Positions 10,074-22,078 of a stretch of DNA of 64,000 nucleotides are shown here, one piece after another. The first letter of the stretch is position 1. Every line of letters starts with the position of its first letter. The stretch comes from Gaeumannomyces sp. JS-464 (Eukaryota > Ascomycota > Sordariomycetes > Magnaporthales > Magnaporthaceae): contig NGZR01000001.1 of assembly GCA_002197995.1 (NCBI GenBank), positions 8,990,001 through 9,054,000 on the forward strand, written 5' to 3'. The translations under genes were made by a program, and so were the position numbers. The notes beneath the pieces are model-generated. The model was not told where the DNA came from. It made no database searches and worked only from the letters and a program-made list of their open reading frames with translations.

Positions 10074-12463
10074 CTAATGATACCCGTTGGTCACCGCAGC
10101 GGCCTGCGGTACCAGGTCTGACCCTCCCTGATCCCTGTACAGCTCCTGCGCCTCGCGCTCGGCGCCGGCTGACATATCCGACCTCTTCGCGGAGGGCCTC
10201 GAGCCGTCGCCTGACTGCGACCTCCTCCGACACCGAGAGCATCTCAAACGCCGGCCGAGCGCGTTGGGGCCTTGTTCAGCGCCTCCGACGTCTCCCCAAT
10301 CTTTTTGCGCAGCATCTCGCCCCGTTCTTGTAGCCGCCGTGGTGGAGGTTGTGCTTCTTCCAGCTTGTTGCCTTTTTCTGCCGACGACAGGATGGCTTCT
10401 TGGACTTCCTGCAATAGGGGTAATTCAACTTTCTGTGAGCACATGCGCAAGTAAGAGGAAGTTTTGTTTGTGGAGACACGCAGCGACATACTTTTAGAGC
10501 AGCCTGCAATGGCGCCACCTGCTCGTCCTCATCGTCGTCATCGTAGCAGCCAAGACCCAGGAGCAGAGAATTGCTCTCTCTCGGTCCCCAAACCTTCTCA
10601 CGTCGTCTGATTTTTGGACGCCGCTGGCTCGACCAAAATCTGTAACCGCGCCTCGTCCAGATCTTCGTCGCTGATCCGCTCAAAGCTCCGCCGGTTTCGA
10701 CGCTGGCCGGTACCAGGGCCCGGGGATTTGACTGCGTCGTTGGCCATGAGAAGAGCCGCTTCCCTCGCCACCATGGCCGCGGCTGGGTCCTCGAGCTCGT
10801 CCGCGCGCTTGAGTAGGCGGCTGACGTCCACGGCCGCCGGTCTGGGCAGGCCGCGCTGCACCGCTCGAGTCCGCCGCCTGCGCTCCAGCGCCTCCTCGGC
10901 CTCCCTCCTATCACGTTCTCTCCGATCCCGCTCAGCTGCGTCTTCTTCCTGTTTCTCCAGGGAGTCCACCTCCATCTGCTCCTCAGGCAACTCGAGGTCC
11001 CACTCGGTCTCCTTGGGTTTCGGGAGCGCTGATAGGCCTTTGAGCAGCTTCTGTCTTGCCGCCACCTCGTCGCCGACCGAGTTGAGCGCGAACCCATCTC
11101 GTGGCGTGCGGAGCGGTGTCTGGCCGGGGGCCCACGGGGTCATACCCGGCCCGCCAGGTGTCATAGCCGCCATGCCCGACCGTAGAGGGGTGGCGAGGGG
11201 GTTGGGCGTGGACATGACCTGCTTACGTGGCGCGACGCCGTCGAACCCGGTCGAGGCGGACCCTTCGTGGAGCGGGGTGTTCTCGCCGCCGAGCAGCGAC
11301 GACTGCGTCTCGGTGAGGGCGCGGATGTTCCTGATCTCGTTGGCGATGTGATCCTCCTGGGCCGGAGCCAGGGGCGTGCGGATTGGGGCGCCGCTGTTGA
11401 GTTGCGAGTAGGATCCGACCAGGCCCTTGGTCGCGTTATTGTCGCTCTCACGGGCCATCTCGCTGGCACGCTCGCCCAGCATGCCCATCTTGACGATGTC
11501 CTCAAGCTCGCCCTCGCTGATCTGTGGTGCGGGCAGTACCAGGGTGCGGCGTTTGCTGCTCTGCTCGGCCTCGCGCATCTTCTGCATGCGGCCGGCCTTG
11601 AGCGCGGCCTGTAGCGAGGCGTCCTCATTATCGTTCTTCCTCCTCTTGCGGTCCGGATCTTCGTCCTGGTCGCCCTTGCGCTTGGTGGCAAGCTGGACCT
11701 TCTTGGGATCGAAGGCGGCGCGCTCGCGCTCGTTGCGCTGGTGCTCCTCACTCGTGTCGTAGAAACCCGGCACAGGCTTCTGCTCGAAGGGGATGTCGGC
11801 ATTGTAGTCCATCTGCCCAGCCTTGCGCGTCGTGACCTTGATGTTGATGCCGGCCGTCTTGAGCTCGCGACGCTTCTGCAGGGCCGCCAGGCGGCGCGAC
11901 TCCTCCTGCTGCCGCTCGCGGGCCTTGCGCTTTGCCTTTTTGCCCTGCGTGTTGGCCAGGCGGGCACGAGCCTCGCTCAGCATCTCCTTCTCGTCCTCGT
12001 CCAGATCGACCGTGTCGGCCTTTGCCGGCTTCGTTTCCGGGTCCGGATCGATCTCGCCGGGGCGCAGGCGGCGGACCGAGTCGGCGGTCGGGGCGCGGGC
12101 CTCGCCGCCGGACCCCGTCAGGCCCAAGGCATCGGCCTCCTTCTGCTCGGCCTCGTCGAGGAGCTTCTGGTAGCGCTCGAGGCACTGGTTCGCGGTGCGG
12201 CCGACGATGGGGGCGATGGTGCGCCACTGGGTGGGCATCAGCTTGGCCAGGTGCAGCAGCTTCTCGTCCTCATCTTTACTCCACTCGATCTTGCGGATGC
12301 TCGGGTCCAGCCACTCGTTCCATCGCGCCTTGCACTGCTTGGGCGTCTTGCGCGCCAGCAGCGACGACACGCGAGCCCACTGGTTCAGCCCATACTTGGA
12401 GACGGACGCCTTGAGGATTTCGTCCTCGATGTTGGTCCAAACGCCTCCCTTGACGACGGGCAT
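10074..12463 (-). CDS. cef1: pre-mRNA splicing factor Cef1/CDC5 (NineTeen complex), with frame breaks at the 3' end
   Basis: The protein opens with two Myb repeats ([42 protein letters not shown] and [31 protein letters not shown]), as in all CDC5 orthologues. The [26 protein letters not shown] coiled region and the [17 protein letters not shown] motif follow. Cef1 is a core component of the spliceosome-activating Prp19 complex in the nucleus. The main frame runs 12463 to about 10605. The conserved C-terminal part then appears in pieces: [24 protein letters not shown], an intron at about 10421-10492 (GTATGT..TTGCAG), [69 protein letters not shown], and finally [15 protein letters not shown] to the stop at 10074. 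The frame changes several times. Because the yeast gene is essential, sequence errors are more likely than decay. Confidence 0.88.
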
Positions 12464-12818
12464 CTTGGCTGGCGAGGGCCCGATGGGCTGATGTGGCGGG
12501 GGAGGTTCACCGTCGTCGTGGTGCGATGGCTGTCGGGTTTGCTGGACTCGGCGCTTAGGAACAAAAGGGTGACAGTCTCGCCATTCATTTAGGTACTGGA
12601 CTAAGAAAAGCGGTTTGGAGCCGCGAAGGTTTCCGGAGCGTGAGGCACGCGACGATTGGCTACAAGCAATCTAAATGTGGGGCACAGTGCTAGCAGATAG
12701 GCGCTATCGCACGGAGGCAAAACTGAGGGTGCAAGAACAACGTATATCCAAGCACGCGGTTTGGTGGTCCAATCATACATATTCAAAAGCATACTAAACC
12801 AGGGGGAAAGTACCATGT
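12464..12818. other. Cef1 upstream region
   Basis: This is the promoter side of Cef1 (minus strand). I see no gene and no distinct motif beyond A-rich stretches. Confidence 0.45.
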
Positions 12819-12851
12819 CACCCCGACCAAAAAAAAAGTCTGGACTGCAAA
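12819..12851 (+). repeat. left terminal inverted repeat of the MITE
   Basis: Thirty-three bases, beginning CACCCCGACC and ending ACTGCAAA, identical to the reverse complement of 13054-13086. It is preceded by CATGT. Confidence 0.92.
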
Positions 12852-13053
12852 AAGTCCAACTGCTGCACTCGCAGCCAAAACATGGAAATTAAATCAGATT
12901 GTAATAAAAATAACGTAGCTAAAAAAAAACCTGCATCTGGATTTTGTAAAGCAACTTTTTTCCTTTGTAAAATTGGTCGTTTTGCCGGAGCTATAGTCGA
13001 TTGAAAATGGCGAGTTTGTATGTTCTATGGGAAGATTCGGGGCGAAGTACTGA

Positions 13054-13086
13054 TTTGCAGTCCAGACTTTTTTTTTGGTCGGGGTG
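13054..13086 (-). repeat. right terminal inverted repeat of the MITE
   Basis: Mirror copy of 12819-12851, ending GGTCGGGGTG on the + strand and followed by CATGT. Confidence 0.92.
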
Positions 13087-13218
13087 CATGTGTTCGCCGA
13101 CACATTTCGTAGTGAGCTACGCCACGTTCCTCCCGCCTTAAGTCTGGCTGTGGCCTCTTCTATTTGACTGCCACGTGAACCAGCTCAATGTCGCTCCTCT
13201 CGCCATCATGGCCTCCCT

Positions 13219-14653
13219 CTAGGTCGCGATCGTTTTGAGACCCGAACGAGGCCCTGGACCTGGTCCCCCCGAGGCACTCCCCGATTGAATCTGAATCGTG
13301 GTCGTCCGCAACACGTTCATGGATCTGGGCGACAACGACCTGGGCTGCGCGCCCTCGTCGTCGATGGGCTCGAACCCCGCCGAGCCGTAGCGGAGCGTTC
13401 CCGGACCTTCTCCGGCCCCCGTCGTCGTGCCCGTGGCGCTAGTCTGGGCCGCCGCGGACCGCTTCCTCCCGCTCCCGTAACTGTTGTACCGGCCGTCGTA
13501 GGTGTTTGCCCGGCTCTGGGAAGATCGCAGGTACGGCCGGAGCGAGGGCAGGCAGGCGACGACGACGCAGATGGAGGAGTCGAGCGCGCTCCACAGCGTC
13601 ACAGTGCTGAGGGACAGGCCCGTCGGGCTGACCGATGTCTCGACCTCGACGAAGCGGGTGAGGCAGAAGGCGATGTTGATGATGCCGAGCATGAACGTGC
13701 AGCAAATGCCCACTTTCATGGCGCGCCGGAGCTGCAGCTCGTGCAGAAAGAGCCACGGCAGACAGAAGATGAGGACGTCGCCCGTGAAGTGCAGAGACCA
13801 GCCGATTTCGAACGAGGTGCGGCCAAAACTGATGGGGCAGGCGGCGCTTTTGACCATCGACCAGTATAGCCAAGGCGGGAAGCATCCGAAGATGTGGTAG
13901 CATATGGAAACGATAAAGGCGGCAGCGCAGTAGCCCGTGACGGCCCATAGGAGCATGCGGCGTTTTACCATGAACTGGGGGATGATCTGGAAAAGGGTGG
14001 CGAGGAGGGCGGCTTTGCAGAAGTAAAACCCCGTGTAAAAAGGAAAGGTGGCGAACCAAAAAACCTATTTTGTTTTGGCCCAAGATATGTTAGGGATTCG
14101 TGCGCACTTTCGCCTTTTGTCAAAGTACGCCGCCAGGTGGGCTTCATTACCTCCAATATCACCATTATGTCGTCGCGCGAGCCCTTCCAACGGGTCAGCG
14201 CCACATCGATGTAGGGTTCGAGGGCACCCTTGTGGGCAAAATAGGTGTGGCACCCTGCTGATGCGATGGAGCAAAGCCAGGCCAAGACCATGAAGATGTC
14301 ACTACTCCACAGCGGGCGGCGCTGGATTTTGAGCCGCAACCACAGCCTTGCCCCAATGATCAGAGCGGCGGTGGCGACCAGGCCCCAATCGATCACCTAA
14401 GGCCGCAGCAGTGTAAGTATGTGACTATTAGTCTTTCGTGCAAACGCGCTGCTCCCACGAGAAACTGCGGTAAGTCTCCGTTTCGAGCGAGGTTCGGAAC
14501 CAGCATCCCGGCCACCCAAACAGGAGAAGGATGTGGAAAATGATATCTCCCTCACCGAAAGCCGAAGCCAAACGGGGGGTGTAAACAAGGGAGGTAAACA
14601 AGGGGAGGGGGTGTCCTTACCATGATAACCTTACTGTCTGGCCCGGGCCTCAT
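13219..14653 (-). CDS. rhodopsin-fold integral membrane protein (SAT4/PTH11-like family)
   Basis: Three exons are proposed: 14653-14621 (MRPGPDSKVIM), 14396-14151 and 14064-13219, joined in phase 0 with GT..AG introns; about 374 residues. Membrane segments include WGLVATAALIIGARLWLRL, SDIFMVLAWLCSIASAG, WFATFPFYTGFYFCKAALLATLF, LLWAVTGYCAAAFIVSICYH, FTGDVLIFCLPWLFL, VGICCTFMLGIINIAFCLTRF and LWSALDSSICVVVACLPSL. The CLP..LRPYL ending and the Ser/Gly-rich cytoplasmic tail are typical of the fungal rhodopsin-domain family. Family members include candidate G-protein-coupled surface sensors; ligand and role are unknown. The very short first exon is inferred from splice signals and is the least certain part. 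Confidence 0.78.
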
Positions 14654-16886
14654 ATTGACTGCCGTTTGATGGAAAAATTGGTTGTTCTGCTGGTTTACAT
14701 GCGGGTGACAGAAACAGGCATGCGGGTGACAGAAACAGGCATGTTACAAATCGAACTCCATCAGGATTGATCTCATGGCCATGCCATCCTTTTCAAGATA
14801 TACTCACAATCCACCGCTACGCCGCTTCTAGGTAGGCTCTTTGGAGGTTGTTCGTTTTCAAGTTTGCGAGCAGATCTTGGGGGGTGGCGTACGCAGTAGG
14901 GTGCGCGCCACGACGCTATTCACCTCGACTATTAAACGCAGGCGCCGCTTCATTCCGGCAAGTGCCGGCACTTTTCGCCGACTGTCTGGTGTTCACTTAT
15001 CAGCCCTTTGTCGCACACACGGAGTGGAGCGCCACCCGACTGAAGCCTTCTATGTGCAGGCTAGCAGGAAACCACGGGACCTCTTTCTTTTTGGCTTAGC
15101 GCTTTGATGGGCGTCGGAGTGGCGGCTGGGCGTGACAGTGCTCTGCTGTGGTCGGAGCTCCGTCCGGCCTATTGGAGACCCTCCCGCCGTCCTTCGAGGT
15201 TGCTCCACATCTTTGGCTTGGGATCGTCTATAAATGCGTAAGAACGCAGTTAGTTACCTCATTACGCATTCTTCAAAGCGACCCGTCGGGGGCTGGACTC
15301 TGATACCGACCTTGGTACTTGTCTGCCAGATTGCCTCCTCTTTGGTGACCGGGGTCTAGCCACCTCCCCGAGCAGTAGCCGGTTCGTGCGGGGAGCAAAG
15401 CCAGTGAGCAGCTGGGCGCAACGTTGGCGCCGGGGCTTGTTGCTCCGAATCCATGCGTCGGTGGGCTGGGGTGGAGGAGAGGCGGTTCATTCCCTTAGCC
15501 CCTGGATTCCAACTCCCCGTTAAATTAGGACGAACGAGTCTTTGTTAGCCACTCAGCAACGGCGTGGCCCCCGTCCATTGTGTGTTGTGTTCGAACTTCC
15601 CCCGGGAGCGTGCCGACCACGGACGCGGCCGGGGTGTGTTTTCAGGCTGAGCCATCACACGCACTGAGAGCAAGGACACCGCAAATTTCAAGGAGAAAAA
15701 ACAAAATAAACCCCGAATGTTGAAAAGTCTTGTCTCAGAAAGCAAAGCCGGGATGGGGTTGAATCTAGAAAGCTGGCCATCAAGCCTTGTGCCATGTCAC
15801 GCCATGGCGTCCCGTCAAATTGGACCAGTCAAGCGCCTGCGGGGCAACCGGCAGATGGACTCGAGACTGCGTCAGCCGCAAGCCCCACTCCGGAATGAAA
15901 CCTACTAACCAGAGTGTTGCGGGCGGGATTAGCGTCTTCGATTGGGCCATGGGGCCCCAGCCAAGGGGGGCTAGCACGCTAGGCGCGCCCCGCAGGAGCT
16001 GGCTCGTGGTCCAAACTCCCGTTCTGTGAGCGCCATCCCCCAAACAGAGCCGCCCGCCGCAAGGTCTGGGCTAGGTTCTAGGTGGGCGATTGCCAGATAA
16101 CGTCGCCGTTGAAGTCGATCTGCCAAACTGGAGTCGCCTACCGACAAAGGATAGCGCCTCGCATTGCCGGTCCAGCGACCCGGCGCCAAGTGCCCCCAGC
16201 TCGCCTCGGAGCGGGGCAGCAGTTGAATCCACGGCCAGTAAACCGGACGCTGGCATTTCTCCGTCTGTGAATCGAGAACTGGACTGGGACGGTCGAAACC
16301 CGTTCGCTCCTCATCAAATACGTTAGAGAGGAGAAAATGGCTCGCTGTCAGCCGCAAGTAATGCAAGGAGAGTCGAGTCCTCCCACCGTCGGCGGCTCCA
16401 TAGCTGTTTACATACGCCGTGCCTGGGCGGCTCTTGCTGCTCTGTGACGCAGCTCCACGCCCCTCTCCTCCTCCCATCTCCCAGATACCGCCGCAAAGGG
16501 AGACACCCGATGGCACCCATCCGAGTGCGTGTTCGCCGTTTTATACCTCACAAAATGTCTGCCTGGCTTGTGAACCCGGCCGGCAAGATTATCCCGAACA
16601 CTCAACATGGCATCAATTACAATACACTGCTATTGGCCTATAATCACGGCCAGCGCTGATCCGTGTCAGCTTTACAGCTCGTTGTTAATGCCTGACCAGT
16701 CAGGCGGAGCACCCGAAGTAGCTTCTACGCAGCGTCACAACGCACACTTGCTTCATCTAGTTACATGTTCCTGTTGCAATCCTAGGCAGCACAAGCATGT
16801 TGCTCTCACTGGCGGAAGGAGAGAGAAGAAAAAAGGGTTCTAACTCTTGCGTTTCTCCTAAAAACACATCTCATGACAACCGGTAC
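14654..16886. other. gene-poor intergenic region
   Basis: 2.2 kb between two minus-strand receptor genes. It contains the 21-bp tandem duplication at 14698-14743, a CTAGGTAGG motif near 14827 and several overlapping open frames up to 181 codons on the minus strand (15971-16516) without recognisable content. An imperfect inverted repeat lies around 15230-15275 (ATGCGTAAG / CATTACGCATTC). I call no gene. Confidence 0.45.
14698..14743. repeat. 21-bp direct tandem duplication
   Basis: The 21-base unit beginning CATGCGGGTG and ending GAAACAGG occurs twice head to tail (14698-14718, 14719-14739), followed by a partial third start (CATG). It lies just upstream of the rhodopsin-fold gene that starts at 14653. 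Confidence 0.9.
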
Positions 16887-18885
16887 CTAGACGGTCTGTG
16901 GGTACTCGCCACGAGCAAAGACGCATAGAGCCCCGCCGTCGTCACCGAGGCCGTCCGAGGTGGTGGTGGTGCGAACCGCGGCGTTGCTGGTGGTGGTGGC
17001 TGTGATGGCGTTGGCGGGCCTGTCAAGCAACGACGGCGGACCCAGAGGCGAGCACGACCCGGCGATGTCGCCCCCGCTAACGGTGGACATACTGAAGCCG
17101 AGCATGACGTTGTTTTTCTTGCGGTCGCTGTCGTAGCACCCGCCGCTGTTATCACCGAGTCTGTCGTCGAAGGGCCGCCCCCGAGTTCGTCGCGACCCCG
17201 GCCACAAAGCCGCCGTCCTGCGCCCCATTTGCTTGAAAACACGCCGAAAGGGAGCGGGGAGGGTATGCAGGAAGAACCACCTCAGGGAGGGGATACAGGC
17301 GCAGACGATGGCCGTCGGCATCTCGGCCGTGGACCACTTGGCAATCTCGACATAGTTGGACATGATCTCTTCGTTCTGCATCTCGCGCACCAGGACGTAG
17401 AGGCGGACGAGGCTGACTATGGTGACTCTTGAGACTTTGTCAGCAAAATGATCCAGGCTTGTGTGCATGACGGGGTTTTTGATAGAACACTTTGCCAGGC
17501 GGCGGTGGCCGGTGGATTGTTTCCTTTTTTCTGGTGTAGGAGGTGAAGGGTACTCTTCGAGAAGTGGAAAAGGGGGAGCTCCTCTGCTTACATCGTTCCG
17601 AGGGAGAACATGCTCGCCACGCCGATCTTGGTCCATACCGACAACCTAAGTGTCGAGATTAACGAAAGAGGAAGACAGAGGAACCAAATGTCCAAGATGA
17701 CGGTCATTATAATGTGGGTTAAAGGCGTAATCCGTTTGTTGTAAAAGCAGTGTCCCGTATGCATGCCGTCCCATCCGGTCCAGTACTAACGGGCAGGAGA
17801 GACGATGGTCAACGAGCGAACTCAACGGCCGGCAGGCGACAAAGGTTATCTTCCAGGGGGAGTCCAATAGGCAAGGGGCCAGGGTTATGGGACTGTGGGA
17901 TTTTTCCACTGACGTAACTAAGTGGTTGGCATTGCGCGAGGGCCATGGACATCGAGGCGAGGCACGAGGCCAGGTTGACCACATGAGTCCACAGAAGCAC
18001 CTTTTTAAAGCGCCATTCGGGGCTAATCCGCGGCAGGAGGGCCCACATCAGGTCCAAGCCGTGGGAGAGGAAGATGCGGTCAAAGAAGAAGAGGAACGAG
18101 GCTTTGATGGCGGCAGCCGCGGCGAACATAAGGAGGCTGCCGGTGAAAAAGCCACGGATCTGCGTTTCGACGTCGTCGGGACACGAGGCCGAAGTGACAC
18201 CCTGCCGAAGCCGTGGCGCATCGAGTCCTCGGTGAGGCCAAAGGTGGCCAGCGATATAACGTACGAGAGCACCACGCACGCGTCGTCCCAGCCCAGGCTA
18301 TTCGAAACGCCCGGGCCCTGGTCAGCCCCGCCGACGGGGAGCAGCCGGGAGGCGATCCGGACGGCGATCACCAGGCCCGCCAGCCGCCGAAACCCAGAGC
18401 TGAATCCTAAGCTTGCGGTCGTCGTCCGCAGGCAGGACGCCGCAGGCGGCGTCTGTCAGTTTCTTCCCTACTGCAAATGCTCGTCAGCGGTCGAAGGCTA
18501 GGAGATACCGGGAGGCAGGAGGGACGGATAGCTAATGCCGCGCGCGTACGGAGAAGATCCCACCCCTTGCAGCTCGCGAAGTAGCAGGCCATGGCGGCAT
18601 CGGTGGTGGGTTGGCAGGCGCACTTCATGCTCGTCAGTGGACAGTCGGGGGCCGCATGCTTCACAGCACACGTGAGCTGGGTATCGTTCATGGGCAGGGT
18701 CATCCTGGGTCCTTTCTCCAGATGTGCGGGTAGGAAACCGCACTTGCAAGTGGTGGGGCTCCTTACGACACACTTGGGCAGCTCCGATGCGAGTTTGCTC
18801 AGTGCCTCGAGATCGGCCGTGGCGTTGGACTGGCAGAGCGAGGGGTGCACAGCAGCAGAGCCGCGAGAAGGCTTGAGGTCCTCAT
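16887..18885 (-). CDS. CFEM-domain PTH11-like receptor (8-cysteine extracellular domain plus rhodopsin-fold 7TM)
   Basis: Start at 18885 gives a signal peptide (MRTSSLLAALLLCTP). Then come ALSKLASELPKCV, an intron, LTCAVKHAAPDCPLTSMKCACQ and MACYFASCKGWDLL, a second intron (GTACGC..TTGCAG), and KKLTDAACGVLP; these carry the cysteines of a CFEM domain. The 7TM part includes RLAGLVIAVRIASRLLP, DDACVVLSYVISLATFGLT, IKASFLFFFDRIF, LLWTHVVNLASCLASMSMALAQC, then after an intron YWTGWDGMHTGHC and THIIMTVILDIWFLCLPL, and after another IVTIVSLVRLYVL and a 150-residue tail to the stop at 16887. Magnaporthe PTH11, of this class, senses host surfaces; here the role is inferred. Frame breaks occur after the signal peptide (C run near 18845) and near 18390 and 18190. 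Confidence 0.8.
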
Positions 18886-20147
18886 GGCGTCGACAACGGG
18901 CTCCGGAGTTGTCCCCGGAGCGAACGGTGACAGATGGACGCGCTTCGCAAAACGTAGGACAATGCATGGCAGGACTAATGCTTATTTGTATGTGCTCGTT
19001 CGTTCGAGTCCTTGACCCCAGATCCTCTCCCCCTGGCTAGTCGCTTCATGGCGTCTCTCCACAGATTTGGGGCTGGCCAAGCCACCACCAAACGCTCGCT
19101 TCTGGTAGGCGAACCCTATTGCCCCTCGCTTCCTAGCTCGCGATCTCGCTGTTGGCAAAGGAGCCTGGCTTCTCAGCCCCACATACCGCGACCGGGAGCT
19201 TCTGCCATGGCGGCTTTGTGCCCCTCACAATGTGACAAGATTGGAACGCTTTCAATAGCTGTTGGTGGACGCGATGGAACTCAGTCACACCGCCCTGTTG
19301 CGCCGTCGGTTTTGTGATCATGGACCCAGCCCTTCCTTCGGCGCGTCCAAACGTTAAGTTAGCGGAAAAGATGTTTGCAAGTAGCTCTGTCAACCCACCC
19401 TGATAACACCGCTAGGCGCTTTGACCACGTGTTCGCCATGGCCTGACCGCATCAAGGGCCCGTCCGCCACCTGGGCGCCACCCCTGGTCACCCCATTCGG
19501 GATTCCCCCGCTGAGCAAAGCCAATCCTTTCTTATCTCGGCGGGCTCGGACCCCCTACGATCAAAGCGCTTGGGCGCCAGTCAGCCAGAGAAAAAAACCT
19601 GGAGCCCCGACAGTGATCGAATTTCCATCATTTATCATTCCCTCCGAATGTGCACAACATGGCGGTTTCAGTCAACCATATCTTGAGCAAAACAGCCGAT
19701 TTTGCCGAAAAGAAAACTTCTATGTAAATCCCAGTTGCAGCTTTCCTAACCGTTTTATTTTTGTTTTATTTGGAGCTTTTTACGTTCTGTTGGCTGCAAT
19801 TGCATTCGGAGGACCCGTTCACGGTCTCATTTTTTTCTGGTCGACGTGGCTTACCTAGTGGCTACAGTACGCTCAATCTGGAAGATGGCCGCCCACCGGC
19901 ACAACCCTACATACGCACAGACCGAACGGCCTGGGCAAAGCCACAACCAGCCACGGTGCCACGATGGTCGGGGCGTTACAATGCGCATTGTGGAGCTCCT
20001 TGCAGATCACTGAATTGAGATGGAATTCGGCGGCGGAGCTGCAGCAGAGCAAGCTTCACTCCTACCTCGCCGCCCATTCCTGCTGGCGTCGGAGCCCACG
20101 CCTGCATGCATCGCCACACCTTTACGTCTAGGTAGCCTCTCGAGAAT
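18886..20147. other. intergenic region between divergent CFEM receptor and Bre2 genes
   Basis: 1.26 kb shared upstream region. I find no supportable gene. A CTAGGTAG motif sits near 20128, just upstream of the Bre2 start. Confidence 0.45.
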
Positions 20148-22078
20148 ATGGCGACAAACAACGAGGCGCCAAATAGGGAGGCGACCCCCTCCGCGCCAGC
20201 ACCAGCCATGGCGGCGGCGGCGTCGCCTACTGCCCGGGCTGGAACACCTCCCGCGTCTTCCATCCCGCAAAAGCGCGCCCTGGTCGAGGACGATCATGCC
20301 CCAGCCGTACGGTCACCGCTGAACCCAGACGCCGCTCGCACCCAGGCCACCGCGACGCGAGCGCAGTCGCAGACCCGCGACGAGTCGCCCGTGCTGGCCC
20401 GCGAGAAGCGCACAAAGAAGGAGTCGCTCAAGAAGCGCGAGGCCAAGGCCAGCGCTGCCGGCGTCTCCTCGGGCGGCGATAGTGCCAGGGCCACGCCGGA
20501 TCCGAAGCTGAAGGACCAACAGCCTGACCATCCTAAAGCCTCGCCGATCCGATATAAGCCTAATGGGCCTCTAAAGCGCTCCGACTTTGAGCCCACTCGC
20601 GATCCCGTCCTCATCAGCCACCACAAGGTCCCCGGGCTCGACGGGGAGGAGATCGAGTTCTTTGATACCTCTGAGCAGTGAGCCGCCCCCAGCGTCTGTC
20701 AACATGGGCTTTCAGATGCACAAGGCTTTTCTGATCGCTAATGCAATAGCTGTTGCGCTTCTCCCCATACAGGGCTCTCAACAGGAAAAACTACGTCTAC
20801 AACTACTGCATCGCCGACCCCCGCTTCCCCTCGTCGCTCTACTACCGCCAGACCGAGCCACCGCCATACACAGCACACCTTTCCCTTGAGGATGCCCCGC
20901 AGGGCGTCTTCTTCGACCGCGAAGCTCTGCACATAACAAGCGAGCACGGCTTCCGCATGGCGCGCGCCAACGTCGCCGTGCGCGAGGGCCGCTGGTACTG
21001 GGAGTGCAAGGTTGTCCGCGGGTCCTCCCGCCGCAGCAGGCCGGCACCAACGGCATTAATGGCGACACCAAGGCCGCTACCTCCCCGACGTCGCGTGGCC
21101 ACGTGCGCATGGGCTGGGCGCGCAGGGAGGCGTCGCGCGATGCCCCCGTCGGCCTTGACGCCTACAGCTACGGCCTCCGCGATGTCGGGGGCCAGAAGGT
21201 GCACATGTCGCGGCCGCGCGACTTCTTCCCCGCGGGCGAGGACGTGCGCGAGGGCGACGTCATAGGTCTCGAGATCTCCCTGCCGTCGGAGCAGCTGCAC
21301 CGAAAGGTGGTTTTGGGCCACTATAACCCCCGTCGTCGATGTCGACCACCACCTAGCCGGGGGCGACCGGAGCAACGGCGGTGTCGGCGGCGACGAGGCT
21401 ACGGCGGGCGCGAATATCGTGCGCGACCGCGTGCCCTTCCGCGGCAAGACGCATATGATCTACTTTGAGAAGTTTGATTACCACCCGACCAAGGAGCTCG
21501 AGGACCTGATGAACCCCTCGCCCATGGCCGCCGCCGTCGCACACGGCAGCCACCTGTCCGAGAAGCCGAACCCGAACCACCCGGTCCCCTGCCTGCGCAC
21601 CCTCCCCGGCTCCTACGTTAAGATATACAAGAACGGCGTGCCCATGGGCACCGCCTTTGAGAACCTATTGAGCTTCCTGCCGCCAGCCTCGACGCCAAAC
21701 TCCAAGCTTCAGGAGGGCGCGCGCGAAGGGTTTGATGACGGCACATTGGGCTACTACCCGGCCGTCAGCGTCTTCCGGGGCGGTGCGGCCGAGGTCAACT
21801 TTGGCCCGGACTTCTGGTATCCGCCCCCGGGATTCCAGGCGGCGGCCCCGCTGGACGGCGATGTGGACATGGTTGATGCAGACGGCGGCGGCGTGCAGGA
21901 ACCCCCCGCCCCGTCGGTGAGTCTTCGCCCCGTGGCGGATCGGTTCGACGAGCAGATCGTTGAGGATGTGCTCTATGACATTGTCGACGAGGTCGACTTT
22001 TGGATGCAAGACGGAGGGAAGGTTGTGGACAAGACCGTCGAAGATGTCGAGGGGCGGGAGCCCATGCAGGAGGATTAG
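20148..22078 (+). CDS. bre2: Bre2/Ash2-like SPRY protein of the COMPASS (Set1) H3K4 methyltransferase complex, with two frame breaks
   Basis: Exon 1 (20148-20677) encodes a low-complexity Ala/Pro/Lys-rich N-terminus, then PIRYKPNGPLKRSDFEPTRD and PGLDGEEIEFFDTSEQ. Intron 20678-20772 (GTGAGC..CATACAG) leads in frame to ALNRKNYVYNYCIADPRFPS, then the SPRY core GFRMARANVAVREGRWYWECKV, HVRMGWARREASRDAPVGLDAYSYGLRD, EGDVIGLEISLP, and GKTHMIYFEKFDYHPTKELE, ending with a DIVDEVDFWM tail. The order matches fungal Bre2, a nuclear COMPASS subunit needed for normal H3K4 methylation. The frame changes at the GGG run 21020-21022 and at the CCCCC run 21327-21331; one extra base in each restores a continuous protein. 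Confidence 0.88.

Larger units (their letters stand above)
12819..13086. mobile_element. MITE-like non-autonomous DNA transposon with 33-bp perfect terminal inverted repeats
   Basis: Positions 12819-12851 and 13054-13086 are exact reverse complements over 33 bases. The repeat begins CACCCCGACC, continues with nine A and ends GTCTGGACTGCAAA. The element is 268 bp, AT-rich inside, and has no coding capacity. It is flanked directly by the same five bases, CATGT (12814-12818 and 13087-13091), the expected target-site duplication. This combination is diagnostic of a MITE. A 5-bp duplication and a CAC terminus do not fit Tc1/mariner (TA) or hAT (8 bp); CAC ends with 5-bp duplications are known for Transib-type elements, but family assignment is only an inference. 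Confidence 0.9.

Noticed and set aside
18985..19015. tRNA-like B-box string GTTCGAGTCC
   Set aside because: No matching A box, acceptor stem or cloverleaf could be formed from the flanking bases.
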